Assembly: GCA_028023455.1 (NCBI GenBank)
Contig: JAQFVV010000207.1
Coordinates: 960,208-1,024,207 of the forward strand
Direction of reading: 5' to 3'
Source: Epiperipatus broadwayi
Lineage: Eukaryota > Onychophora > Udeonychophora > Euonychophora > Peripatidae
DNA: 64,000 nucleotides
Shown: positions 22,561 through 34,249 of the stretch, piece by piece
How the letters are laid out: each line of letters starts with the position of its first letter
Position numbering within the stretch: the first letter of the stretch is position 1
The notes under the pieces: generated by a model
The model's input: only the letters and a program-made list of their open reading frames with translations
Databases searched by the model: none
Told to the model about the DNA's origin: nothing
Translations under genes and position numbers: made by a program

Positions 22561-24150
22561 TGTTCAGTAAGAGTTTATCTGCTCATGTAGATTTCCCTTA
22601 TAACGTATAGTATGTATAATCATGAAAATATAGCTATGTGTTAATTAATAGGTGGCCAAATAAATTGTTAGATTAATTCTTGATGTAGTATTAGTGTCTT
22701 ATTTCATTGATGAATTATGACATTGTCCGAAATAAAATAATTGTATGATATTTTCTTGATGAATGGAGAGTTTATAGAAAGATCGTTTTATATTATTGCT
22801 GCTTGAACGTGCACACACACGCGTAATATAAATAATATTGCATATATAAAGTATAGAGATATTGAAATTAAAATGAGGAATAAATGTTTTTTGAAATACA
22901 TTACATTCATTTAAATAGAAGTATAAAGTTATTGAGATTAAAATGGGAAATAAATATTTTAAAATACAGTGTATTTATTTAAATAAAAGTTATAAATCAT
23001 CAAATCATCAGAATAAACATGATTTTGTTGCTATGCATGAAAGGCATACGTAATTGAAAGTGATTATTTAGTCAATTAGAGAAAGTTGCTTTGTTGAGAG
23101 TCAAATATAATTAATTTGATTTATTTTGTTAATCAAGAGTAATATCCTCTCAAAAGTATTTTTTTGTGCTAATAATATAATATGTTATTTATTTATTGTC
23201 ATGTAGATGAAACATGTAGGCAAAGCATGTGTTCAAAGTCAGGATATTTAAGTTTTGTTATTAATTTGCTTTGATAATAGGGATAATCCCAAACTGATGA
23301 TCAATGTTTATTTGATAATTTAAAAATCTATAAGACAAATAGTCCATTTGTAAATATGTTAAACCAAGTTTATTTTATTGTAATAAATGATTTGTTTTAT
23401 TTATTTAAATCTTAAAACTGTGTCTTGAGTTATTCTTGTGTACATTTGTGCTTCCATTTCCACATTTCATAAATCTATTACAAAATAGATATATTATTTT
23501 AGAGTTATAATATTAAATTTGCTAGTGTCTGACAATATTGTTTTTCTTAATCCAAACATTATAAAAGAACATTTGCCACTGGACAAATGTATTAGAAAGG
23601 TTGCCAAGTCAGTATATTTGCTAGATGATGATATGAGATTAAAATACCATATTTCTGTCATTATCTTATTACTGAAACACAGTAAAATATTTAGTCAATT
23701 TGTCTCATTACCTTTTATCATACTTTAGAATTATAACTTATGGGCCAATGTAGTTTATTTAATTCAACTGTGTTTGTTAAAATTCCCTGAGATCTTATTG
23801 TTTATTTCTTGATTGGCATTAAAGTAGATGTTTAGATTATGATATGCCAAGTCATAGAATTGTTTAAGAATATAATTATAGCAAGCTGATATATGTTATA
23901 TTTGGATGAAGGCAGAAATTAAGTTTAAAGTATATTTTAATAGACTGTACCAAATAAACATTATGATTTTTTATAATACAATTAATTAACAAAGGAATTT
24001 ACATTATATTAAATGTTTTGTAATATTTCTTCTTTTATTCATTTATTATCATATATATTATGAACTGCCTATAACCTCCCACTGAGCTGAGCTGAACATA
24101 AACTTAAATATAGAGTCTCAGTAATAATTTTGTATTATATATCTTATTAT
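22561..24150. other. AT-rich stretch, nothing recognised
   Basis: No supported feature. An open frame at 23519-23728 is AT-rich, starts at a non-ATG codon and matches nothing I know. Confidence 0.4.
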
Positions 24151-24228
24151 GTTGTTCTATTCATTAATAGAACTGGTGCCTGGGCATTTCGCTCATGTAA
24201 TGTATATGAGCGGTGTTGGGAGTGTAGG

Positions 24229-24262
<34 letters not shown>
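24150..24262. repeat. Cluster of small hairpins followed by TA microsatellite
   Basis: Within 65 bp there are three adjacent inverted repeats: GTTCTATT/AATAGAAC, TGCC/GGCA and GCTCAT/ATGAGC. A TA run follows at about 24233-24262. The spacing suggests a structured RNA or SINE relic, but I find no pol III boxes, target duplication or second copy. Confidence 0.35.
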
Positions 24263-24266
<4 letters not shown>

Positions 24267-24539
24267 ATATTGTACTGGTCAAAAATGTATGTCCATCCAA
24301 CAATACCTAGAATCTGAGCAAAAGTACCCCGAATCCAATCATATCCGAGATACACAGGTCAGGAGCAATCATGAATTCTAACCTATTTGTCCATTCCCCA
24401 AATCTATAACACTATGGACAACACCTACAGGGATACCATATAAATTCATTCTATCCCAGCCCAGTGCTACATGAGAACTCAGCTGATGATAATGATGATG
24501 AAAGATTGAGTGAACCCAAGATGTAAGTTAAAAACATAC

Positions 24540-27390
24540 ATAAATATAAATATTATTAAGGAGATTCGAACAACTGGATTAAATTTAAAAATATAAATAT
24601 TTATTTTGACAAAATTCAAGATGATTTTATATATATATATATATTCAACTTCACGCATTTAAAACTTTATTTTTGGTTAGAAATATTTGATGATCTTGAT
24701 ACAATTATTTTATTTAAACAGATATAAATTTAGTGTGGCATTTAAATACATAACATATATTTAAAAATTGGATTCTATGTAATATTACAAAAATAGATTT
24801 ATTTAAGTGGTTGGTAGACTTTTATACATTTTAAAAAAAGAAACCTATAAAGATATGACAATAGAGTTTCGCTGCTTACATGAATTCATAGAATGCCCTT
24901 GGCATTTGATACATAACTTTATTTTCATTTATAGAATTTATTTACAACAATTAAATAAGGATACATTCTGATCAAAATATACTAAAAACATTTATTTATT
25001 AAACATTTTAGTCATTTAACTATCAAATATTGTGAAACTCTATCAATACAGGGATTGCTTATTTCAATAAAGGGGAGGGCAGCTTCATGAAAGGTTGGAT
25101 TTAAAACTCCAACAAAAAATATTACAAAGAGAAAAACGTTTATTATCACATATTATTATGATTTATTTTGTTAAACAGGCTAGAAAATGAAACATAGGAA
25201 ATTGTGGTGCAGCATAATAGCTGAATATTTGCAGATCCATTTTTTTTTTTGAAGGTGCTTTATCATATTACAGAATAAAACAGTCTAGCCGACTTCCACC
25301 GCAAATTTTGTGGAATCAATTGACAAAGGGTCCTTGGATGGAGTTGCAATGGGCTGAACTTTGCCAGAATTATATCATGCATTGCTCTCATTACGTGAAT
25401 ATATTTATGGTCCAAGGACATTCATCGACCTGTTTACAACCTGAAATGAAGAGGTGATGACTTGGGCATTCCGACACATGTCTCTAGATAAAGCTTAATA
25501 ACATGAAGGGTGACCTATGCTAACAATGCTTTTATAAGAATATGAAATCATTGAGTTTAAATATTAACATAAAGCCTTAAATGGTTTAACAAGTATGTAA
25601 TGATATGTTAAAATAATGACCTGTGTAAGATAAAATCATTTATCAGAAGTTAAAACTATATTTAATGAAGCATGCATTGCGCCTCCTTATTGACTATTCT
25701 GTTTCATATAAAAAAAATTAAATTCATGCACTTAATAACAAAATAAAATAAGGCCACCAGCCCTTTTTTGGCAATGATGATCAATAAAGAAATTAATAAA
25801 ATTAACAGACATCAATAAACAATGCAGATTGCAAAGTATTTATACATTTTATATAAATTTATGATCAAATATTTTTTTAAAAAGTATATATTTATTTAAA
25901 TACAAACTCAATTTTACAAGCTATTTAGAAATAACTAACAAGAACTCATTACCCCCCCCCCATTCCACAGCAGGATATACAAGAAGTTCATAAGACCAGG
26001 TCTGATTGATATTTACAAATAAAATTAAGTGACAAATATAAAAATATCATTAAAAATAAATTATAATCACACTAAATTATTAAAATAATAAGAAGTGTGA
26101 GTTAGATGAAAAAATTTATAGAAGTATTAATTTGGATTGCATGGAATCATCACAAAGAAAATAATTATTAACTTAACATGCTTGCCGATTGGCAAATTAA
26201 AAGAGATTCAAAATAAAGAGAACATAATTTTAAAGAGTTAGAAGTTAAAATTTAGGTACTATGATTATAATGACTGGGCTTTTCACCTCAGGATTCTATA
26301 AAATAAAGTACTGACAAATCTTCTGTGGCAGGTAGCATTCTTTGATTTAAAACATGTCTCTTGGTCTCAGCACTTCTTTGACAGCATGGGAACACTTGAG
26401 TTGTAGGGACTACATCTCTGCATGGTGAAAAGTTGAGCTGAAGATGGAGGGAAAGAAAGTTTAGGCCCCTCTTTTTAAAAATCAAACAGACATGAAATCA
26501 GTTAGGACTATTGACCGAACTCTGACACAATACATTTTTGGGCCTATTTATATCAGTTTTCAGTTATTCAAAGAATGTTTTTAATTAAACTTCTTAACTC
26601 TAATTGAATCTTTAATTTATAGAAATATTCTCTCTTTTGTTATTGGAGATGCAATCACAAGATAACTGTCCAAAAATAAATTCAAATCAATTTCCAGATT
26701 GGAAATAGATTTGATAAAAATGTTAACAGCTAACTAAAATCAATTAGCTTTGTTTTAAATTTTACTTTCATTTAATTTTAAAATGTCTTTTAAAATCAGG
26801 AAATAAACTAATGTTCCCCCCCCCTTTTAATTACTCTTGGACAGTCGGCAATTGCATCTTCCATCTTGAATATTTGGGTAATTATATCCCTTCATTGTGG
26901 ATTAATTTTATTGGCCAACTGAGGTAAAACTGTAAACTTCTAGGTGATCAACTCACAAACTAAAGCATCAAAATATATTCATATTTTAAAATTATAATCA
27001 CTTTAGTTTTGTTTGTAAAAAGTATAGTAATAATTTGTCAAGTTAGGAAAGTCAACAAAAGTTTTTTCAAAAATAAATTGTTTTTTATAATTATAAAAAT
27101 ATTTGATAACGCAAATCTTAAAATGAACATTATTCACCAATTACAAAAGTGTTGCTGACATTTTGTGACATCAGTGATTTTTTACGGTGCTTAAAAATAA
27201 ATAATTTTTGCTAAACTCTTAACTATTTTTCTAAAATAATTTTATTTTTAGTATATTTTATTGAAATAATTTATAATTTGTCAAAAAATACTTTTAAAAT
27301 GGTCTAAAACATTCGTTTATTATTTTTGAAATGAAACAAAAAGAAATCACAACTCTTCAGTTATTGACAACCATTTTCTTTGTTGTCAAA
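24540..27390. other. AT-rich stretch, with two homopolymer C runs
   Basis: No coding region is supported. C runs of about 9-10 bases at 25952-25961 and 26816-26824 stand out against the AT background. A somewhat more GC-balanced stretch at about 25270-25500 has no long open frame and no recognised identity. Confidence 0.4.
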
Positions 27391-27394
27391 ATGT

Positions 27395-27520
27395 AACAGC
27401 CAATAAGATTCAAGAAGAGACCACCTACTTCTTTTGTTCGACCTTTAATGGCAGTTTTATTGAGTTTTTACTTGTAAAATAATTCAAGAGAGGGCAGCAT
27501 CTTACAGAACATTTTTTAAC
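27395..27520 (+). repeat. Dispersed repeat shared with 63590-63750
   Basis: Shares collinear blocks AGCCAATAAGA, CTTCTTTTGTTC, TTTTTACTTGTAAAAT, ATTCAA.AGAGGGCAGCATC with the reverse complement of the window's last kilobase. The function and the full extent of the family are unknown. Confidence 0.65.
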
Positions 27521-27939
27521 CTTAAAAAAACCCCAAAAACATAATTTTACCATAAAAATTATGGGAAATAGACTATTAACAGCAAAATCTCGAATTACCT
27601 CGAACTTTGCAGTCAGATTGATATGAAGAAAAATAATTACAAAGTATTAAAAATATAATTAAAAAAGTAATACAAAATTATTTACAATATTTGTTTGTGC
27701 TTTTATATAGTATAAAAGCTCCATTAATATATGTATATATCTGAGTCACATCTAGAGATAGTAATATCAAAGTAATTAAAAAAATTTTATTTAAAATTTA
27801 TATTTATAACTTTTATAGATGCTTCTCAGAAATATACCTATAGTTTATATACATGTGACAAAAAAAAAGCAGGATGAAACATGAGTTGTGTTAGAACAGT
27901 GAAACTCGATCTTGAACTAAGACCGACTGTTTCAATATA

Positions 27940-28120
27940 TGTGGGAAATGATGATCTGGACCAATTGATGAGTGCTGGTTCAGCACGAAATACATATTTA
28001 GCAGATCATTTATCTTTTTTCCACATGTATGTCATCATATGTGTTGGTTATGTAAGATGAAATGGATACCTGAAGGAAGCTTGAAAGTCTGTATTCAAAT
28101 CCCCTCTAAATATATCTAAA
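27940..28120 (+). mobile_element. Relic of hammerhead repeat family C (plus sense)
   Basis: Family C 3' part read plus: GATCTGGACCAA, the ribozyme region, then ATCATTTATCTTTT, CACATGTATGTCATCATATG, a TATGTAAGATGAAATGG block and the terminus GAAAGTCTGTATTCAAATCCCC. The ribozyme at 27961-28003 has TTGATGA instead of CTGATGA, but its helix II is the best preserved in the family: GTGCTG with CAGCAC around a GTT loop, then GAAA. The cleavage triplet and helix I 3' strand have decayed. Confidence 0.72.
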
Positions 28121-29505
28121 GTTCAGTATATACATTATACTTGTAGTCAAATGTTAAATATATCTATAACTTTTTTCAAGAATCATAGATTTCGTACATA
28201 AATAAAAATAGTATTAATTTCAATCTAGTTAAAGAATTCCATTCTCCTACAAAACATATATATCCACACATATTTCTCCATGCAATAAGGTTAAATATTT
28301 TTTTTATTTTGATGAGTAAGAAGTCTATTTAAAGCTTAAGTTTTACGTTTAACTGATTTATAAGATAAATCTTTTATTATATATTTTTTTTATCAAAATA
28401 TTTGTTATTTGTAAAGAAAATCTCTTTAATACAGTAAGCTCTTTTCATTAGACTATTATAATTTTTTTAAAAAAATACTTTTACCTTTTTTCATAGTCTT
28501 TCTTTTTCCCACATGTATTAAAATAACACGGTAATACACTTTAAAATTACACCGTTATCTAACATATAGAAAGAATTTTGTTTCATCTCTTCAAGAAATA
28601 ATGATATTGACACATTTTAAATTTATATTCGGGAGCTTGTAAACATATTACAAATTTTTATACATCATTGATTTTATTTAAACCAGCAACGTTTGCATTA
28701 TTCTCCTCCTTTTAGATCTTTCATGTTATATGTTATGATCCTCGAACAATAAATAAATAAATATATAATGTAAAAAATTATTATAAAGTAAGATAAATAT
28801 TTTCAACACATACACAAATTATCAAAAAGCAAACAAACCTGGAAACTTAACCAATAACATATAGTTATATATCTGAATAACTTTTTTTAATTAACAAAAG
28901 TTTTAATAAATTAAACGCTTATGTGAAATTAAACTACTTATATTTTTTTTCTCTAAATGCAGGTCTTTTATAAATTTGCAGAGTAACTTCTAATTTGCCT
29001 AGATTTTTTTCAGGTGGTTTTAAAGCATTAATAGAGATCAACCTCTTTAAATTATCATAATTGTAAAATTCTGTTAATAATTTTTATGTAATTTGAAATC
29101 TTGTTAAGGACTTTGAAAGCATTGACATATATTTTAATATAAATATGCATTATTATTCAAACTGGGTACAGACAATCAATGAGCTTGTACCCCCCCCCCC
29201 GACATTTTTGTAATTGTTTATTCATAACTACAGATTTAATTACCTAATAATTTTATCAACATTTGGTTTTCCATAACGTAAAACTTTATGATGGCTTTCA
29301 GTATGATGTGAAGTTAATCTTTTTTTTTTCCATGTAAATTTTTTTTCATAAATAATATTATTGTAATCTAGCAATTTGCATAAAAGTTACATAATTGCCG
29401 GATACTTTTATATTAATTAAATAAAAGATTTTTTCTCTTTTTATAGTTTTTGCAATAATTCATAAACAAAACCATCTCTCCTATAATTAAATAAATTTTC
29501 AAAAT
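28121..29505. other. AT-rich stretch, nothing recognised
   Basis: No supported feature apart from an 11-base C run at 29190-29200. Confidence 0.45.
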
Positions 29506-29667
29506 GTATTACAATAGATAGTCAAAATAAAAGTCATAGATCAATTCATAGATCACATGACCCTATCTCTTAAGCTTGTAAGTTATAAACAGTGAGGATT
29601 GCCAATTTCTCTACAAGCTTTATGATAAATGCTTAGCCAGAGCCAGCACTTAAAATATCTCTGTCAG

Positions 29668-29738
29668 GAACCCCTCCCCAAACCCCTGACCATGGTTTCG
29701 TGCTTTGGCACTCCTCAGAGAGGTGTCAGGGTAGGTTC
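29668..29738 (-). ncRNA. Hammerhead ribozyme, family A, unit 1
   Basis: Minus strand: outer helix I strand GAACC, inner helix I ACCTCT, CTGAGGA (plus 29712-29718), helix II GTGC-CAAA-GCAC, GAAA (29696-29699), palindromic helix III ACCATGGT and triplet GTC. Then come AGGGGT, pairing with ACCTCT (one G-U), and GGTTC, pairing with GAACC. Predicted cleavage is between plus-strand 29688 and 29687. Every conserved core base of the hammerhead consensus is present. Intramolecular helix III would have only about two pairs, so a dimeric active form is likely, as known for newt and cave-cricket satellite hammerheads. Confidence 0.92.
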
Positions 29739-30231
29739 AGACACTAGATCTAAAAATACCAACCCAAAGCCAAGCACTTAGCTAAAAGTTATCTATTGAG
29801 TGGAAAATCTGAAATTTTCAGACATGTACATGTCTTCAAACCCAGCTATCCAACTCAAATAGCTATATGGGGCTGATAGATCTTCAGCCATGCCATATAG
29901 TAGTAGTCATAGCAATATAAAAATGCATAAGACTTTTTGGCAGAGACTATAAATAGTCAAAATAAAAGTCATAGATCAATTCATAGATCACATGACCCTA
30001 TCTCTTAAGCTTGTAAGTTATAAACAGTGAGGATTGCCAATTCCTCTACAAGCTTTATGATAAATGCTTAGCCAGAGCCAGCACTTAAAATATCTCTGTC
30101 AGGAACCCCTCCCCAAACCCCTGACCATGTTTGAAGACATGTACATGTCTGAAAATTTCAGATTTTCCACTCAATAGATAACTTTTAGCTAAGAGCTTGG
30201 CTTTGGGTTGGTATTTTTAGATCTAGTGTCT

Positions 30232-30302
30232 GAACCTACCCTGACACCTCTCTGAGGAGTGCCAAAGCACGAAACCATGGTCAGGGGTTTGGGGAGGGGT
30301 TC
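30232..30302 (+). ncRNA. Hammerhead ribozyme, family A, unit 3
   Basis: Same structure as at 29668-29738 but on the plus strand: CTGAGGA 30252-30258, GAAA 30271-30274, GTC 30280-30282, predicted cut after 30282. A second plus-strand motif lies 435 bases downstream. A transcript through both would release a 435-nt linear monomer that could be circularised. Confidence 0.92.
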
Positions 30303-30666
30303 CTGACAGAGATATTTTAAGTGCTGGCTCTGGCTAAGCATTTATCATAAAGCTTGTAGAGGAATTGGCAATCCTCACTGTTTATAACTTACAAGCTTAA
30401 GAGATAGGGCCATGTGATCTATGAATTGATCTATGACTTTTATTTTGACTATTTATAGTCTCTGCCAAAAAGTCTTATGCATTTTTATATTGCTATGACT
30501 ACTACTATATGGCATGGCTGAAGATCTATCAGCCCCATATAGCTATTTGAGTTGGATAGCTGGGTTTGAAGACATGTACATGTCTGAAAATTTCAGATTT
30601 TCCACTCAATAGATAACTTTTAGCTAAGTGCTTGGCTTTGGGTTGGTATTTTTAGATCTAGTGTCT

Positions 30667-30737
30667 GAACCTACCCTGACACCTCTCTGAGGAGTGCCAA
30701 AGCACGAAACCATGGTCAGGGGTTTGGGGAGGGGTTC
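30667..30737 (+). ncRNA. Hammerhead ribozyme, family A, unit 4
   Basis: CTGAGGA 30687-30693, helix II GTGC 30694-30697 paired with GCAC 30702-30705, GAAA 30706-30709, GTC 30715-30717; predicted cut after 30717. Together with the motif 435 bases upstream it brackets the predicted monomer RNA 30283-30717. Confidence 0.92.
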
Positions 30738-30841
30738 CTGACAGAGATATTTTAAGTTCTGGCTCTGGCTAAGCATTTATCATAAAGCTTGTAGAGGAAT
30801 TGGCAATCCTCACTGTTTGTATTACAATAGACTTTCCATTT

Positions 30842-33760
30842 TTCAGTTATTACCCCCACCCACCCCTGCCCTATATAAAACTCAAAACAATATTAGATTG
30901 TTTCACTTCTAGATTTCACTCATTATTAATCTTAATCTTTTTATTAATCTTGTTTTGAAAAATATCTTGAATTAAAACAAATTTTATAATGAATGGTTGG
31001 AATGATAGAATTACAATTATAAAACATCTTTAAGCAATCACAATTATTCAGTACTATCACTAGTGGTTAAGTTTTGCAATGCTTTTTGGTGACTGTATGG
31101 TTAGCTTTGGCTTATCTTCACTCACATATGGATTTCTTTTACATTATTTTTCCTGTTTTGCTTTCATTTGACAGCAGAAAGTAAATCTCACATATATATT
31201 GATTTTTTTTTTTATTAGTTTAAAACAATCTGAAGACATGAATAACATATCGAGAACCTAATGCAAATAAGATGGAACTGATGTTGATCAGAAGATTCTT
31301 TGTTCTCAGTCTATGAGAGCTCTTGTGAGAGCTTTCGAGAAAATTACTTTTTTGGAAGAAAAATTGTATATATTTTTTATAGTTTATAAATATAAATATG
31401 ATTTTTTTTTAAATGTTTTACAAATATTTATTTTTTAAAAAAGCTATTTTTAATTAAATGTAGATCTTATTGAAGAGTATTTGATCTGTAACAAAACAAA
31501 TCAAAAAAATTTAATAATGTTAAACAGCAAAAAAATGGCTAACATGTTTGTTGTAGATAAACTTTCTCTCATCAAAGTGTACTTTTTTGTGGATTATATC
31601 TTGATGTCAAATATTTCATTTATGGTGAATTAATGAACAAATTTATTAGCCATTAATTGATATATTTAGGTCCATGTGTCCAAAAGATTTCTCATTGGTT
31701 TATGAAAATGGTCTTTATTTTAAGTTTGAGTAGTTTTAAAATACCTTCTGTTTGCTTGATGTGTTTGAGAACATTTTTGGATATCAAAAAAGATTGCTTT
31801 AAACTGGATTTCATTATAAGCCTTAATATTAAAGTGTTTGAAAAAATACTACAATACAAATAAAAAAAAAAACTTATATGCAAATAAAGATGTAATGCCA
31901 GACTTATATTTATATTTTGTACACATAATTATAGTTTATTTAATATTTCAATAATTCTACATAAGAACATTTACACAGAAAGAGTATTAGTATATCTGAT
32001 TTGTTTCACTCTACATTGACTGCCTTAAGTGCTTTTTTGTTGATTTTACTGTTGTGATAAAAACATTTTATTTAAAAAAATATAAACAATATATAAATCT
32101 ACAGAATACTATAACAAAAATAAATTATAATGAATCCTAAACCATGTTAACAGGGCATTAACAGAATGCTGACTGGTATAGAGCAATGGAGAGGGTAATT
32201 TTATTTTGTGTTAGTAATTATGAAAATAAATAAATATTTATGATTATTTTTACAAAACATGTTTATTAATAATTGATAAAAATAAAATATTTTCACAATT
32301 TTATTTATGGAAATACACTTAATAACATTTTCAGTCAGAAAGATATAAGAGCATATAACTTTTGAAATATTGGAAATAAATACAATTTTAAAATAAAATC
32401 ACTTAAAAACAATTTCATCACATTTTATAATTCAAATTAAAATAATGAGGATTTTGTTAATTTCCTTTAACCTTGAATGAATAGAATAGGCAATAAAAAC
32501 AGTTATTCTCAATATGTATTTCATTTTATATGACTATATAATGTTTCTCTATATTAGAAAAATTTAAGTAAGATTTATTTGAAGGTTTTTCATTTGTAAA
32601 CTTATATTTCTAACAAATGAAACATAATTTAGTAAATTGTAATATAAAATAAAGTTTTAAATGTGAAAATCAAATGTTGAACAATGATAAAAATTGCCAT
32701 CAGAGGGAACAACAGAAAGGTCAAAAGTTATACAGAAAATAAAAAAAATATTATTAGTATTTAAATAATATACTGACTATGATTTGCATAAAAATAATAT
32801 TCTAATTACATTTGGATATGATAAAAATATTTATAACTATTTTGAAAATACAGGTTCTGCAGTGAAAACATAATTATGGCAAATTTTATAAATTGTGACC
32901 TTTGTTTATTATGATTTCAAACTAATTGCATATTTTTAGATAAAAATGATTATGAAATATTTACATATAAAAATATCAAAGACCACTGTTTTGAAATTAA
33001 AACAATCACAAAAACAACTGTTTGTAATTCATGTAATGATTTTATTCAATAGATTTCAAAAGGATATTTATTATTTAGTTGAGCATGTTGACATAAATAA
33101 TCAATCTAAAAATAGAAAACTATTTAAACTGCTAGTGGAAAAAACTATTTTATTGAAATCTATATTTAACCCACTTTATTGTTCAATCAAGAAATTACTT
33201 GTGAATTCTTTAAATTCATTCATCTAAGAATTTGGAATTTACATTCAAATATAAACATATTTCTTACAAAATTTTTTAATATATCTAAGCAAAATATTTA
33301 TCTGAAACAGTAAAATATATTACTATCTGATACATTTTGTTTTATTTAGACATAATTATTAAAACTATAGATATTTCTATACACTTAGACTGATTACGTG
33401 ACTCAAAACAAAATTATATAAATAAAACTAAATCAATTATATATTCTTAATAATAAGATTAAATTCAAAATACAATCATCAACAAATTCTTTAGAATCAT
33501 GTAATGGGAGTGGTCAATTAATGGAGACTGGAATTAATTAAGCCAAATCTAATCACACAAACAATAGTAAGTAGTTTTTATTAGAAATGGATAATAAATT
33601 TGGAAAAACTAATTAGGAAATTGCCGTAATGGAAGTACTAATTGTTATTTAAAAAATAATTGTACTAAAATCTGTCTTCCAGGTCTAACCTTTTTTATTT
33701 ACAAAATCTGAATCATAATTTTAATAAACATAAATCTTTGAAATTAGCTAATATTATAGA
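30842..33760. other. AT-rich stretch, nothing recognised
   Basis: No supported coding region. The overlapping frames at 31657-31883 on both strands and 32946-33227 are AT-rich, do not match any family I know and lack codon-like composition. Confidence 0.45.
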
Positions 33761-33765
33761 TTAAA

Positions 33766-33822
33766 CTACTAAACATCACATGATCACCATTTCTTATGCT
33801 TGCTCATAACTGTTATTACAGA
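33766..33822 (-). repeat. Fragment of hammerhead repeat family B
   Basis: Contains ACATCACATGATCACCATTT and TTATGCTTGCTCATAACTG, the part of the family B monomer that lies between its two recurring termini. No ribozyme. Boundaries are approximate. Confidence 0.6.
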
Positions 33823-34249
33823 TTAGTAAGTTCCAAGATTAAAATAATAATCACATTAAAAAATTAAAAAATGGTTTATTTTTTTCAAATCATCTACTAT
33901 GTGTACTAAATTTTAACAACTAAAACTGCTAATTTGGATTTTCAAGATTGTCATAGGAATTAACTCAAAAGTTTAATATGGACACATATAAATCTATTCT
34001 TGAATCTGTTAAAAACATTATGACTGGTTATCTAACAATGATCTTATTATTAATGATTTGATTACAAAAAAACATATGGCATTTTCTGCTTGATAGGATA
34101 ATAAAGTAAATATGAACATCAAAGAAAGGAATTCAGAGACTAACAAGAAATCTTAAAACTGTGTGGTGAATTAAAACTGTAATGAAAATGCATATATTCA
34201 CCAAATGTGGTTATTTTAGATCATATTTTGATGCATTGAAAACAACATA

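Larger units (their letters stand above)
29519..30828. mobile_element. Hammerhead repeat family A: inverted multimer of a 435-bp unit
   Basis: A 1310-bp insertion flanked by a perfect 13-bp duplication GTATTACAATAGA (29506-29518 and 30829-30841). From 29519 to 30129 it contains about 1.4 units with the ribozyme on the minus strand: the unit start TAGTCAAAAT recurs at 29519 and 29954. From 30130 to 30828 it contains about 1.6 units with the ribozyme on the plus strand: TTTGAAGAC recurs at 30130 and 30565. Both spacings are exactly 435 bp. Units are nearly identical, so the insertion is young or recently homogenised. Three complete hammerheads are present, one minus and two plus. There is no open frame of note. 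It is less AT-rich than its surroundings. It resembles retrozymes and Penelope-associated ribozyme repeats; long target duplications fit reverse-transcribed integration. The inverted join is unusual. Confidence 0.9.

Noticed and set aside
24484-24510. Hammerhead core at CTGATGATAATGATGATGAAAG
   Set aside because: Both short boxes occur, but there is no helix II between them, nor helix I or helix III. It is a chance feature of a GAT-rich run.
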